Assembly (NCBI GenBank): GCA_910575245.1
Contig: CAJTEN010000008.1
Location: 140,054 to 204,053, forward strand
Length of the DNA: 64,000 bases
DNA from: Clostridia bacterium
Lineage (GTDB): Bacteria; Bacillota; Clostridia; Lachnospirales; Lachnospiraceae
Direction: 5' to 3'
The notes under the pieces were generated by a model that did no database searches, was not told the DNA's origin, and was given only the letters and a program-made list of their open reading frames with translations. A program made the position numbers and the translations under genes. Below are positions 19,491 through 28,720 of this stretch, piece after piece. The first letter of the stretch is position 1, and each line of letters opens with the position of its first letter.

Positions 19491-19975
19491 ATAAGATAAT
19501 TTTTTATATCCTGAGTATTTTTGATGATGGTATAAATCAAAAAAATGTGCAGTTCTATTGAAATTATACGGTAATAGTTTATCCCGATCTTTTCATTCAG
19601 TGAAAAATCTGCATTTGCTACAAAGTTATTGATATATATTTGCTAAGAGGAAGCATCTTTCACTGTAAGTGACTTAGAATGGATGGATTCCGTATCAGGT
19701 AAGCCGAAAGGACAAACTGTAAAAGAATATAAACCAGATGCGTTATCAACGGACACCTTCAAGAGAACAAGTGTCGGAGACTACCCTTATACACCATTTG
19801 AGAAAATATTTTTCTGTTTATGGAAACATAGCCGGAATTCTGAATAACGCAAATAATTCAGATACAACAGGATACGTCAGGAATCTATGGGAATTTCCTG
19901 GTTTCTTAGTGATACAAACTTTTTACTCACAAGATCATTATACAACTTAATTTAAAAATTTGCTTATAAAACATA

Positions 19976-20115
19976 TAGCAGTTCAGCCTTCAGCTTTTCT
20001 GTTACAGAATCTGTTTATTCCAAATCACCAGCGATGAGAATAGGTTCTCTCCTGGTCAAATTTTCATATTTCCAAGAACTTTGCATTAAATACAAAATCC
20101 TGAGCTAAACACTTA
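19976..20115 (+). repeat. Degenerate copy of the 141-bp repeat
   Basis: Resembles the intact element at 22900–23040 along its whole length (GCAGTTCAGCC at the left, a decayed GAGCTAAAC at the right), with many substitutions. It directly follows the point where the acetyltransferase fragment loses its homology. Confidence 0.6.
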
Positions 20116-20191
20116 ATAAAACAATTATTTTCATTCACATTTTTAAAGCTATAACAGACAGAATACAATATGAACCATATATCAGCAAGAC

Positions 20192-20389
20192 CTATCTAAT
20201 TGTTAAACATACTAAAAATTCAAAATTTTCTATCTCCTTTAAATATGTCTCGTCAATTTCAACCATTGCTTCATCCGGCAGATATTCTCCCATTTCCGGA
20301 TCATTCCAAATGCTGATAGCAAATACAGCATCCTCTTTCTGAAATCCTCTTAAATATAGACGCTTTGTATCAATTGTTTCAATTTGCAT
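20192..20389 (-). pseudogene. Truncated GNAT-family N-acetyltransferase (N-terminal fragment)
   Basis: About 65 residues that start like a GNAT acetyltransferase: IETIDTKRLYLRGF, then NDPEMGEYLPDEAM. A complete enzyme is about 170–180 residues. Here the frame leaves the family after LKEIE and soon stops, so the acetyl-CoA binding part is gone. The ATG at 20389 has GGAGAGGG upstream, so the start region is intact. A decayed 141-bp repeat follows directly, which may be linked to the loss of the 3' part (inference). Confidence 0.7.
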
Positions 20390-20500
20390 TTTTACCCTCT
20401 CCATAAAATTTCAATTTAATTCACATAATAGCATATTTAGCTACTGATATCAAGATTCGTAAAATAACCAACAACCCAGCAGCAAGCTGACGGTCATACA

Positions 20501-20565
20501 GTAACAATACAGACTTCGGCTTCCCTGTTAGGGATTCCCATTCGTAATCAATTTCGGCGAGGAGT
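20501..20565 (+). repeat. Left-end fragment of the 141-bp repeat
   Basis: GTAACAATACAG followed by ACTTCGGCTTCCCTGTTA matches the left part of the element at 22900. The surrounding stretch 20405–20856 has no gene I can support. Confidence 0.6.
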
Positions 20566-20856
20566 AATTAATCTTACCCGATCGATACATGATCACAAAC
20601 TTTATACCATATACAAATTCTTAGCAGTAAATGAAAAGTAATGTTATTCAAAAAATAAAACAATATCCATTCGAATAGATAATGATCCAGAAAATCACCA
20701 AATATCTTTATACATACACTTAGCGTGTTACTCTCAGGAATCAAAATCAACACCGAAGACAACTACAACCATTATCGGCCAGTTAAAATAATGCAAGTAA
20801 AAGTTCAAATAACATGATATTCTCCTGGCAAAAAATAAAACCTAAAATCCTGGTAT

Positions 20857-21054
20857 TCACATATTCATCAGAAATGAACCTATGCTAGCTATTACTGCGA
20901 AAACACCCTCTAAACGTATACGAAAAATTCGAAACTTAGTAGGATTACAGTCATTAATACAAATAGACCTCACTGTAATATCATATACAAATTCAGGTTT
21001 GCAAATCATAAATACTCCAATAAAAAAGGCAAGGACGCTGAGCAATAATTCCAT
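20857..21054 (-). CDS. Small membrane protein, DUF6199-like
   Basis: 65 residues with a hydrophobic N-terminal helix (LLLSVLAFFIGVFMICKPE), a polar middle containing VYDIT, and a second helix (GVFAVIASIGSFL). The pattern helix–KPE–YDIT–RLEGV–helix resembles small DUF6199-type membrane proteins (family name from memory). A GGGAG lies 11 bases before the ATG. A broken relative with the same pattern lies at 22852–23207, so the pair looks like an old duplication. Confidence 0.55.
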   Translation of the reverse strand: MELLLSVLAFFIGVFMICKPEFVYDITVRSICINDCNPTKFRIFRIRLEGVFAVIASIGSFLMNM

Positions 21055-21124
21055 TATAATTAATTCTCCCTATTGTAAATAATAATGTAAAGTTAGATAT
21101 TTATTAAACATTTAAAATCCTTAA

Positions 21125-21625
21125 TCAAACATTTTTAAGATTTTCAATTACGCGATAGATATCGTTCTCTATATTCTCCAGATCAATTTTTGCCTGATCC
21201 GGATCATTATCTATTCGAATGGATATTAATTTCATTTTTTGAATAACATCGTTAAGAAGATCAATAGAAGAAGGACCCAATAAATGTTTCACGTGTAACA
21301 TTGATGAATTAACAGATAATACTTTTTTTAACTTCAGAATTTTAAAATCCAGTGCATGTATATATTTTTCAAGACTGTCACACTCAATACTAATTTTTTC
21401 TTTTTCTCTTCTACCCCGTTCGATATCCTCACGATATAAACTTTCAATCTTTCTAGCAAGAAAGACTTGAGCTTCATTTTGGTCTTTATCCAACAAGCCA
21501 GTCAAATAATTATTGATCTCATCAATTTTCTTCTTTTTATCTTCCAAATCCTTTTTATATTTTGATTGTTCTCTTTTTAAATCATTATATATTTCATTTA
21601 TAATATCATAATCAAATATATCCAT
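21125..21625 (-). CDS. Coiled-coil protein of unknown function carrying a parS-like site
   Basis: 166 residues, soluble, largely Lys/Glu/Asp-rich helix with heptad-like spacing (about residues 12–100), then a second helical segment. Superficially it resembles N-terminal sensor regions of DegS-like kinases, but no kinase follows. The start has GGTG at modest spacing. AT-rich codons match the surrounding accessory region. A one-mismatch parS lies within the coding sequence. Confidence 0.65.
   Translation of the reverse strand: MDIFDYDIINEIYNDLKREQSKYKKDLEDKKKKIDEINNYLTGLLDKDQNEAQVFLARKIESLYREDIERGRREKEKISIECDSLEKYIHALDFKILKLKKVLSVNSSMLHVKHLLGPSSIDLLNDVIQKMKLISIRIDNDPDQAKIDLENIENDIYRVIENLKNV
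21285..21300. promoter_or_regulatory. parS-like site, one mismatch, inside a gene
   Basis: TGTTTCACGTGTAACA differs from the perfect parS only at base 12. It lies about 1.9 kb from the two perfect sites. Natural parS sites inside genes are known in Bacillus subtilis; ParB binding here is an inference. Confidence 0.6.
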
Positions 21626-21877
21626 AGAATCACCAACTTTTTCATATTAGGAAAAATCATTCAATTTACAATAAGTCATCTTATGTAACAATTCAGAATT
21701 CAGCTTCTCTATTATTCTATCGGACAATCTAAATTGCATCACAATAGGGCCGGATACTTTATGTCACTTACTATTATAAAACTTACAGAATTGAAATTGC
21801 ATACCATATAGTTTAAGTATATAATATAATTATTAAAATATATATCAATAAAATTACAAATTCCAAAGGAGCAGACT

Positions 21878-22822
21878 ATGAACAAAAAATTAGCTACTGC
21901 CATAATACTATCAGCATCCTCCATTAGTACAATGCATATTATGAATCGAATTCATACATCACTCTGCACTGTAAAAAATCTATTGGGAAACTCTGAAAAT
22001 AATTATTATGAATGGCGTTTCGGTAAGATCAGATATCAAAAGAAAGGAAGCGGCACTCCCCTACTCTTTATACATGACCTGACAGCAGGAAGTTCAAATT
22101 ATGAGTATCACAGACTGATTAATAATCTTACGGACAAACATGAAATATACTCCATTGATCTTCTTGGCTACGGATTATCAGATAAACCCTCCATGACTTA
22201 CACCGGCAATATCTATGAACAATTGATTAGTGATTTTATTAAAAATGTAATCTGCAAAAAAACATCCGTAATTGTCACCGGAGAGTCTGTACCATTTTCG
22301 ATCATGTCCTGCCACAACAATCCGGAACTGTATAATAAACTGATTTGCATAAATCCACAAAATCTTTATCTGCAGAATCAGATTCCCTCTAAACAAACCA
22401 AGCTCTTAAAATTTTTCTTCGAGTTACCGATCGTAGGGACATTTACATATCATATATTTACAAGTAAATATGTAATCAGGAAAGCATTCGAGGAAGACTA
22501 TTTCTATCAACCGGGTGAGATTAAAGAGAAATATATCTACAACTATCTGGAAGCTGCACACACGGGTAAATACTATTCCAAAACTGCCTTTGCAAGTTAT
22601 ATCGGCAAATATATGAATATGAATATTCTCCATGAGCTGAAGGAAATCAACAACAGTATATTAATGATCGGAGGAGAAAAAGAAAAGGATATCGAAACAA
22701 CAATTGAAAATTATAAATACTATAATCCGGCAATCGAAACAGTATACATCCCGGAAACAAAACATCTTCCTCATATGGAATCGCCGGATGAAATACTAAG
22801 GCAAATTGAAATGTTCTTGTAA
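21878..22822 (+). CDS. Alpha/beta hydrolase, probably membrane-anchored or exported
   Basis: 314 residues. A hydrophobic N-terminal stretch (about 5–22) could be a signal anchor. The fold is shown by PLLFIHDLTAGSS (oxyanion region, 61–73), SIDLLGYGLSDKP, the nucleophile S137 in TGESVP, and the C-terminal catalytic His (KHLPHMESPDE, H296 or H299). The substrate cannot be told; relatives include esterases and haloalkane dehalogenase-like enzymes. AAAGGAG lies at good distance from the ATG. A broken small membrane-protein gene follows after 29 bases. Confidence 0.87.
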   Translation: MNKKLATAIILSASSISTMHIMNRIHTSLCTVKNLLGNSENNYYEWRFGKIRYQKKGSGTPLLFIHDLTAGSSNYEYHRLINNLTDKHEIYSIDLLGYGLSDKPSMTYTGNIYEQLISDFIKNVICKKTSVIVTGESVPFSIMSCHNNPELYNKLICINPQNLYLQNQIPSKQTKLLKFFFELPIVGTFTYHIFTSKYVIRKAFEEDYFYQPGEIKEKYIYNYLEAAHTGKYYSKTAFASYIGKYMNMNILHELKEINNSILMIGGEKEKDIETTIENYKYYNPAIETVYIPETKHLPHMESPDEILRQIEMFL

Positions 22823-22851
22823 GATATAAACACAGGAGGTCAACAACTGTC

Positions 22852-23207
22852 ATGTACATAGTTCTGTCAATTATCATAGCTGTCCTCGGATTTACTATGG
22901 TAACAATTCAGCCTTTCGGCTTCCCTGTTACGGAATCTGCCCATTCCAAGTCGCCTGCGGCGAGGGGCAGATCCCTTGGCTGTATTTACACATTCTCACG
23001 GACTTTGCAGTAAATGCAAAGTCCTGGGCTGAACTGTTACTTACTATGATCCTCAAACCTGAATTAATTTAAGATATCACAGAAAGCTGGAAAAGTTACA
23101 CTGACAGTGAACCATCCGAATTATATCTCTTTAATACAAGACTGAGAGGAGTCGTTTTTCTGCTAATAGGTATTGCCGGAAACGTAATACTTTTGATATG
23201 CAGCTAA
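22852..23207 (+). pseudogene. Small DUF6199-like membrane protein gene split by a 141-bp element
   Basis: Removing the element and one copy of the TTACTATG duplication joins the two halves in frame: an N-terminal helix (MYIVLSIIIAVLGFTM), then ILKPELI, DITESWKSYT, FNTRLRGV and a second helix ending at TAA (23205). The reconstruction matches the gene at 20857–21054. Besides the insertion there is an in-frame TAA where the relative has Tyr in VYDIT, so it is doubly broken. AGGAGG lies 12 bases before the ATG, showing it was once expressed, possibly with the hydrolase gene. Confidence 0.75.
22900..23040. mobile_element. 141-bp MITE-like element with 8-bp target duplication
   Basis: Terminal inverted repeats GTAACAATTCAGCC and GGCTGAACTGTTAC (one mismatch when paired) bound 141 bases. 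The direct repeats TTACTATG (22892–22899 and 23041–23048) flank it exactly. It encodes no protein. Fragments occur at 19976, 20501 and 25370. Confidence 0.85.
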
Positions 23208-23212
23208 AATAT

Positions 23213-23401
23213 CAATGTCATTTAGTTAAGTCTATACACAGCGTCTGATATGATAGTATTCTCCTTAGGACCGCCCCCTAACGCCGGTACTTAATGAGGT
23301 TTTCCACGAATTCAGTACCGCTGCGTTTGGAACCGAGCGAAAGCGCGTCCTTAGGAGACTCCTATCATGTCAGGCGCGTCCGGCTTAACTTGATGACATT
23401 G
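23213..23401 (+). mobile_element. 189-bp MITE, copy 1, with 10-bp target duplication
   Basis: The ends CAATGTCATTTAGTTAAG and CTTAACTTGATGACATTG are inverted copies. Perfect direct repeats GCTAAAATAT flank the element (23203–23212 and 23402–23411). Long internal inverted repeats would fold it into a hairpin. The second copy is at 31551–31739 in the opposite orientation. It landed right at the stop of the broken small membrane-protein gene. Confidence 0.9.
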
Positions 23402-23448
23402 GCTAAAATATTATGTTTGGTTTTACTAAATAACTACTTTGTTCATTT

Positions 23449-23487
23449 TTTTACCGCTTCCTTATATACAATCAGGAAGCGGTAAAA
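23449..23487. repeat. 13-bp-stem hairpin after the DUF1703-type gene
   Basis: TTTTACCGCTTCC pairs with GGAAGCGGTAAAA. A related hairpin (GAAGCGGTA/TACCGCTTC) lies at 25426–25452, so the two bracket the gene at 23501–25192. The order of A and T runs is not that of a standard terminator on either strand. Confidence 0.6.
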
Positions 23488-23500
23488 CTGTCAGTTAGCT

Positions 23501-25192
23501 CTATCCGATTAATACTTTTTTTCCTTCAAACGCGAATCCATACTTTCTAATGTGTTCCTCGCGAATTCCTCTGGAGATTAAAATAGATGCGTATTTCTTT
23601 TCCTCAATTTGTCGAAGAGCAGTATTTACGGTATCTTCCAATCCCTTTTCCTTATGAGGCTGGCGAACTTTAAATTCTATGATGATCGCCCTGTCATTTC
23701 TATCAGGCCATAATGGTTCAAGAATTACATCATAACGTCCCAATCCACTTTCACGATTTGAAGTAATGCGATATCTGTCTGCCAAATCTACAATAAGTCC
23801 CAATACAAATCCATGATAAAAACGTTCAGGGTGAGATTTTTCTGAAGGACGCCTGCCTGTATCAAAACTGCTGAAAGTATCATCAGCTACTTGATTCATG
23901 TATTCATTCATTGCTTCGATATCATCATTCAATAAAGCTTTAATAAAATCATTGTAGGATGTCACATAATTTTTAAACCATCCGTTAATCATATCCTGAA
24001 ATGTCAGTTTCACCTCTTTATTAGTAAGTTTTAAACAATACTCTTCTCTACCGGTCTCAGGATCTATCGTATGTTTTTCAACCTTTAGATATCCGCTTGC
24101 AAGCAGCAAACTCCAAATGGCATATTCATTATAGTCTAACTGGTCAAAAGCAATCTGCTCATCCATTTTTGTACAAAGTAGATCGCCTTTTAACAGATCC
24201 TCCATGATAACCTTTACATTTTTACTGCCTTCACGAATAAGCTTTTCCACTAAATTGTTTGAACTTGTATTTGCCCAGTAAGCAGAAAACTTTTTCTTAT
24301 CAAGAAAATTAGTAATAGACCAGGGATTATAGATGCCCGTCTTATCTCCGAAGGTAAAACCGTCATACCAATCCTTAACCCCGGATTCTGTATCTGACAA
24401 TCCAAATTCCAACAATGCATCTGACACCTCCGCCTGAGTAAAGCCAAAAGAATCTGCATATTTCTCCGAAGTTGTAGTTACCACTTCAAGATTATTTAAA
24501 TCCGAAAAAATCGACTCCTTGCTGATCCTTGTAATCCCTGTCAAAATCGCACGTTCCAGGTAAGGATTTGTTTTAAAAGTTGCGTTGAACAGACTTCTGG
24601 TAAAAGAAGCTAAATCATCCCAATAGCCATTTACATAAGCCTCCTGCATGGGAGTATCATATTCATCTAAAAGGATAATCACCTTTTTTCCATAGTAACG
24701 CATCAAATAATTAGACAAAACATTTAAGGAATCTGTGGCAATGTAATCTTCCATATCAGCCGAAACTTTTCGATAGAATTCTTTTTCATTATCATTCAAT
24801 ATCCCACTGTTTAAGAGAAAATCATAATGATTGTATAAATTTGTAATAATCTGGCAGATCTTTTTCCTCGTATTTGTATAAGAAGTCTCCTTTACCTTCG
24901 CAAAACTTAAAGAAAGTACAGGCCATGTTCCCTGCATCTTTCGGTAAGATTCTTCCTTCCATATGGAAAATCTTTCAAACAGATCGCCTCGTCCACTATA
25001 TTCCGTAGAAAAAAAAATTTCAACCATACTCATAGTCAGTGTTTTTCCAAAACGTCTTGGACGAGTAATCAGTGTTGCTACATCCAAATTCTCCCACCAT
25101 TCCTTAATAAATTGAGTTTTATCAATATAGAATACATTGCTCTCAATTAACTCTTTATAATTTTGATGGCCAATTCCAACAGTTCTTTTCAT
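23501..25192 (-). CDS. AAA-type ATPase with C-terminal PD-(D/E)XK nuclease-like domain (DUF1703 type)
   Basis: 563 residues. The N-terminal AAA-ATPase-like domain has a P-loop-like RPRRFGKT (44–51) and a Walker B LLDEYD (about 174–179). The C-terminal domain (about 480–563) carries a D…E-x-K pattern (YDVILEP…IIEFK) typical of PD-(D/E)XK folds. These proteins are very common and multi-copy in gut Clostridia and Bacteroidetes; their role is unsettled (mobile or defence-related are both suggestions). It is flanked by related hairpins and repeat fragments, in keeping with gain by transfer. Confidence 0.88.
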   Translation of the reverse strand: MKRTVGIGHQNYKELIESNVFYIDKTQFIKEWWENLDVATLITRPRRFGKTLTMSMVEIFFSTEYSGRGDLFERFSIWKEESYRKMQGTWPVLSLSFAKVKETSYTNTRKKICQIITNLYNHYDFLLNSGILNDNEKEFYRKVSADMEDYIATDSLNVLSNYLMRYYGKKVIILLDEYDTPMQEAYVNGYWDDLASFTRSLFNATFKTNPYLERAILTGITRISKESIFSDLNNLEVVTTTSEKYADSFGFTQAEVSDALLEFGLSDTESGVKDWYDGFTFGDKTGIYNPWSITNFLDKKKFSAYWANTSSNNLVEKLIREGSKNVKVIMEDLLKGDLLCTKMDEQIAFDQLDYNEYAIWSLLLASGYLKVEKHTIDPETGREEYCLKLTNKEVKLTFQDMINGWFKNYVTSYNDFIKALLNDDIEAMNEYMNQVADDTFSSFDTGRRPSEKSHPERFYHGFVLGLIVDLADRYRITSNRESGLGRYDVILEPLWPDRNDRAIIIEFKVRQPHKEKGLEDTVNTALRQIEEKKYASILISRGIREEHIRKYGFAFEGKKVLIG

Positions 25193-25369
25193 GCGAATAC
25201 CCTTTTTATTTGAAATATTACAAAACTTCCTACCACATAAGTCTCCTTCAAAAGGAGGAAACAGAAAATAATTATGCTATCTACGATAGATAACTAATTA
25301 AGGTTACATACATTTTACCTTCATAATAAAATCTTGGGAATAGTTTCTGAAATCTTTTTCAAATTTCTT

Positions 25370-25420
25370 GTAACAGCTCAGCCTGCGGCTTCCCTTTTAC
25401 GAAATCTGCCCATTCCAAAT
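25370..25420 (+). repeat. 51-bp left-end fragment of the 141-bp repeat
   Basis: GTAACAGCTCAGCC then GCGGCTTCCC and TCTGCCCATTCCAA matches the left part of the intact element, then stops. It lies 26 bases after 25393-side sequence of the same type ends at the GAAGCGGTA hairpin (25426–25452). Confidence 0.65.
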
Positions 25421-25502
25421 ATAAAGAAGCGGTAAAACTTGTCTACCGCTTCCCATATCTATACTATAGTTACCATTAACAGCCTGGCTAAATATTCCAT
25501 CC

Positions 25503-27332
25503 CTACTGTGTATCAGGCTCCGTATGATCTCCCGGCGGCGTAATCTGTCTCCAATACCCAACCTGACGTTCATTGATTTCTCTGATAATCTTCGCATCAA
25601 CCTTAAAATTTCTGTCGATATCCATCAAACCATTGATTTCCTGCTGCACATCGGTTACCTGCGTATAACAATAGCCAGATACATAAGGGATCTCTTTTAC
25701 GGCTGTAGTAATCTTATCAAATCTCTTAATAAAATCATCCTCTGTATTGACCTTATTGCCATAGCCCCATCCACTGTCATCATTATTGAAAGCAATACCT
25801 CCAAACTCACTGATGATAACCGGTTGACCAATATAGTCATAACCATTTGCCATAGCTGACTTAAAGAGACTGTGATATACTTCCGTATTAAAAATCTCAT
25901 CCTCATAATCTACATAACGCTTCTTCAGAAGTTTACCGACTTCTTCATAATCATGCAGTGTAAGAATATCAGAAACCGTATGTTCCCAACCATCATTGAC
26001 AATAACAGGACGATAGGGATCAATGCTCTTTGTCAGATAATAAATTCCTTCCGTAAAATGCTGCTGTGTCTGCTTCGTCTCTACATGACTGATTCCCCAG
26101 GACTCATTAAAGGGCGTCCATGTAATAATACAAGGATGATTATAATTCTGCTTAACAATCTCCAACCACTCTCTTGTAAACTCCTCAACCGCATAATCGG
26201 AAAAATCATAAGCAGAAGCCATCTCACTCCAAACCAGCATACCTTTCACATCACACCAGTACAGGAATCTTTCATCCTCCGTCTTCTGATGCTTCCTAAG
26301 GCCGTTATATCCCAAAGCATGAATTTTATCAATATCCTCGATCAAAGCTTCTTCACTGGGAGGTGTCAGATGAGAATCTTTCCAGTACCCCTGGTCCAAT
26401 ATCAGTCTCTGGTAAAGAGGCCGGCCATTTAAAAGAATATTCCTCTGCTCAATACGAATCTCTCTCATGGCAAAATAGGAACCGACCGTATCCAACACTT
26501 CCGAATCTCTGACCACTCTGAAGGTAATATCATAAAGATTCGGTTCTTCCGGACTCCACATTTTCACAATCCATGCAAATCCGCTGTTTTTCCTGGAAAC
26601 ATCTATTCTGGCATTGACATGCTCTGATATAACGGCAGTACATACCTTATTAATAAATTTACCGTCAATAGAAACTTCGGCTTCCACTCTGAGACTTCCA
26701 TCCCACATACTTTCCGGCGCATCCACCTTATATTCTACTTCCAGGCAGAAATCTTCAAGAACAGGAGTCATCTTAACAGCCTTCAGAGAAACCTTCGGAA
26801 CATACTCTGTCCAGACAGTTTTCCAGATTCCTGTTGTCTGCACATACCAACACTGATAATTCTCATCACACCAACGCTGTTTTCCTCTGGGCTGCTGCAT
26901 ATCGAAGGAATCTTCTACTTTCACAACCAGCTGATTCTCACCATCATGTACAAGATCCGTGATGTCAAAAGAAAACCTTGCATAGCCGCCTCTGTGACAT
27001 CCCGCCTTCTGGCCATTCACCCAAAGAGTCGTAACAAAATCACTGCCCTCAAAATGAATTACCAGAGTATCCTTCTTAAGCCTGCTTCCGTCAACCTGTA
27101 TCTTCTTTCCATACCAGATATGGTCATGACGTCTCTCATCCTGAATACCGCTTAATTTCGTCTCATAAGTGAAAGGAACCTGAATTTCATGTTCTTTCCC
27201 GAAACCCTCATACCACCTTTCCTTTTCTCCTACATCAGCGTCATCAAACCGAAAATCCCACGCTCCATTCAGATTTTCCCAATTATCCCTTACAAACTGC
27301 GGTCTGGGATAATCCTTGACATAATACTTCAT
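25503..27332 (-). CDS. Glycoside hydrolase family 2 (beta-galactosidase/beta-glucuronidase type)
   Basis: Cytosolic enzyme (no signal peptide) of 609 residues that splits a beta-linked sugar. It has the N-terminal sugar-binding jelly roll (with NGAWDFRFDD), an immunoglobulin-like middle and a TIM barrel with the acid/base E410 in FNESWG and the nucleophile E509 in ISEFGG. The frame is open to 27407, but the ATG at 27332 has GGAGAGGAG upstream and begins as the family does. It is much shorter than LacZ, closer to the glucuronidase/short galactosidase class. A sugar isomerase is divergent from it. Confidence 0.9.
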   Translation of the reverse strand: MKYYVKDYPRPQFVRDNWENLNGAWDFRFDDADVGEKERWYEGFGKEHEIQVPFTYETKLSGIQDERRHDHIWYGKKIQVDGSRLKKDTLVIHFEGSDFVTTLWVNGQKAGCHRGGYARFSFDITDLVHDGENQLVVKVEDSFDMQQPRGKQRWCDENYQCWYVQTTGIWKTVWTEYVPKVSLKAVKMTPVLEDFCLEVEYKVDAPESMWDGSLRVEAEVSIDGKFINKVCTAVISEHVNARIDVSRKNSGFAWIVKMWSPEEPNLYDITFRVVRDSEVLDTVGSYFAMREIRIEQRNILLNGRPLYQRLILDQGYWKDSHLTPPSEEALIEDIDKIHALGYNGLRKHQKTEDERFLYWCDVKGMLVWSEMASAYDFSDYAVEEFTREWLEIVKQNYNHPCIITWTPFNESWGISHVETKQTQQHFTEGIYYLTKSIDPYRPVIVNDGWEHTVSDILTLHDYEEVGKLLKKRYVDYEDEIFNTEVYHSLFKSAMANGYDYIGQPVIISEFGGIAFNNDDSGWGYGNKVNTEDDFIKRFDKITTAVKEIPYVSGYCYTQVTDVQQEINGLMDIDRNFKVDAKIIREINERQVGYWRQITPPGDHTEPDTQ

Positions 27333-27485
27333 AAAATTTATTCTCCTCTCCAGAATTGCCTTGAACTCATCCCAGCTGCTGATATCCAGCTGTCCGTCCG
27401 CATTCAACTCTATTAAAAAAAATATTGTTTTGTATATCCAGAATATATTACGTAAGGCGCATTGTCAACTTGTTTTACCCCTGGC

Positions 27486-27581
27486 TCACGGCCGCTCTTC
27501 CATACAGATCAGTCCCGCTTCTTCAAGAATCTTTAAATGAAATGTATACTCCTTATCCTCTACATAGTTAACCGTCAATAT
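27486..27581 (-). pseudogene. Possible remnant of a winged-helix (ArsR-like) regulator
   Basis: One frame encodes EYTFHLKILEEAGLICMEER before a stop, which looks like the recognition helix region of an ArsR-type regulator. Stops lie just upstream in frame, so only about 30 residues remain. The rest of the gap 27333–27790 is AT-rich and holds nothing else I can support. Confidence 0.3.
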
Positions 27582-27790
27582 TCATTAAAAGAAGTAATTT
27601 GAACTATAACATAAGAATGATAAAACCGTCAAACTATTTCACGAAAAACTATAAAATAATTTAAAAATATATAAATAAAAAAATATTGACTTAAAAATAA
27701 ACTTATGACATATTTTAATTCATAACATATAAATATTTTTATTCTTAAACAAAATATAAAATCATATTATTTTTCTTAAAGGAGTATATA

Positions 27791-28699
27791 ATGAGCAAAA
27801 CCGAACTCGCTATCGCTACAGACTTCATGGGAGAAAAACCGGAACTGGAACAAATCAGGTTTCTGATGAAACAGATTGCAGACGCCGGGTTTACCCATAT
27901 CCACTGGTGTCATGAATGGGAGGGAGATTACATCTATTCTTCTTTTGAAATGCTGCAGATCAAAGAATGGATGGAAGAATTCAATCTGAAAAGCAAAGCC
28001 CTTCACGCCTCAAAGGGAACAACAAGAAACGTGAATATCCGGAGAGAACATTTCCGCAGAGACTATACATCCGACTGGGAATATAACCGCTGGGCAGGTG
28101 TGGAACTGATTAAAAACCGTGTAGACATGGCAGCATGCCTGTCCGCCCATGAAATTGTCCTTCACCTGTATCCGCCGCACTTTACCATTCAGGAGAAACC
28201 TGAAACAAAAGAAAACTTTTATGCTTGTGTGTACAAATCACTGGATGAACTCATGCCCTACTGCCTGGATAAGAATGTAAAAATATGCCTGGAAAATTTA
28301 TTTGATATGCCCGGCGAATACATGCTGGAAATATGGAACCGGCTGTTTGAAAGATATCCGAAAGAATATCTTGGACTGTGTTTTGACACAGGACACGCAA
28401 ATATTATCTGGGGTGAGCGGGCGCCCAAAATGATAGAAAAATACATAGACAGGCTGTATGCCGTACATATTCATGATAACAACGGTTCCGTTGATTACCA
28501 CAGGATTCCCGGAGAAGGAAATATCAAATGGAATTCTATCATAAATTTACTGGCACGTTCTTCCTATGAGGGACCTCTTCTTCTGGAACTGAACTGTTAT
28601 GATCCGGAACCTGAAGTCTTTCTGCAGAAAGCTTATAAGGCAGGATGTTATCTGGATACCTTTTATCAAAAAGAAAAAACTAAGCTTGCCGATAAATGA
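27791..28699 (+). CDS. Sugar phosphate isomerase/epimerase-like TIM-barrel protein
   Basis: 302 residues of the xylose-isomerase-like/AP endonuclease 2 superfamily. Expected metal-site elements are visible: E in CLENLF, the D/H pair in CFDTGHAN, and HIHDN followed by HRIPGEG and a late LLELN. Such enzymes interconvert keto sugars or inositols. AAAGGAG lies 7 bases before the ATG. It is divergent from the GH2 glycosidase, suggesting a small sugar-use locus, and ends 21 bases before rsmG, convergent. Confidence 0.87.
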   Translation: MSKTELAIATDFMGEKPELEQIRFLMKQIADAGFTHIHWCHEWEGDYIYSSFEMLQIKEWMEEFNLKSKALHASKGTTRNVNIRREHFRRDYTSDWEYNRWAGVELIKNRVDMAACLSAHEIVLHLYPPHFTIQEKPETKENFYACVYKSLDELMPYCLDKNVKICLENLFDMPGEYMLEIWNRLFERYPKEYLGLCFDTGHANIIWGERAPKMIEKYIDRLYAVHIHDNNGSVDYHRIPGEGNIKWNSIINLLARSSYEGPLLLELNCYDPEPEVFLQKAYKAGCYLDTFYQKEKTKLADK

Positions 28700-28720
28700 T
28701 TTACAATCTCATAACAAACC

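Noticed and set aside
19738..19950. A 70-codon rightward open frame in the parS–GNAT gap
   Set aside because: No ribosome site, and its end consists of a repeat fragment (AAACTTTTTACTCAC). The region looks decayed.
20574..20762. A 62-codon leftward frame with hydrophobic residues
   Set aside because: No ribosome site, and AT-rich sequence gives such frames by chance. It also neighbours a repeat fragment.
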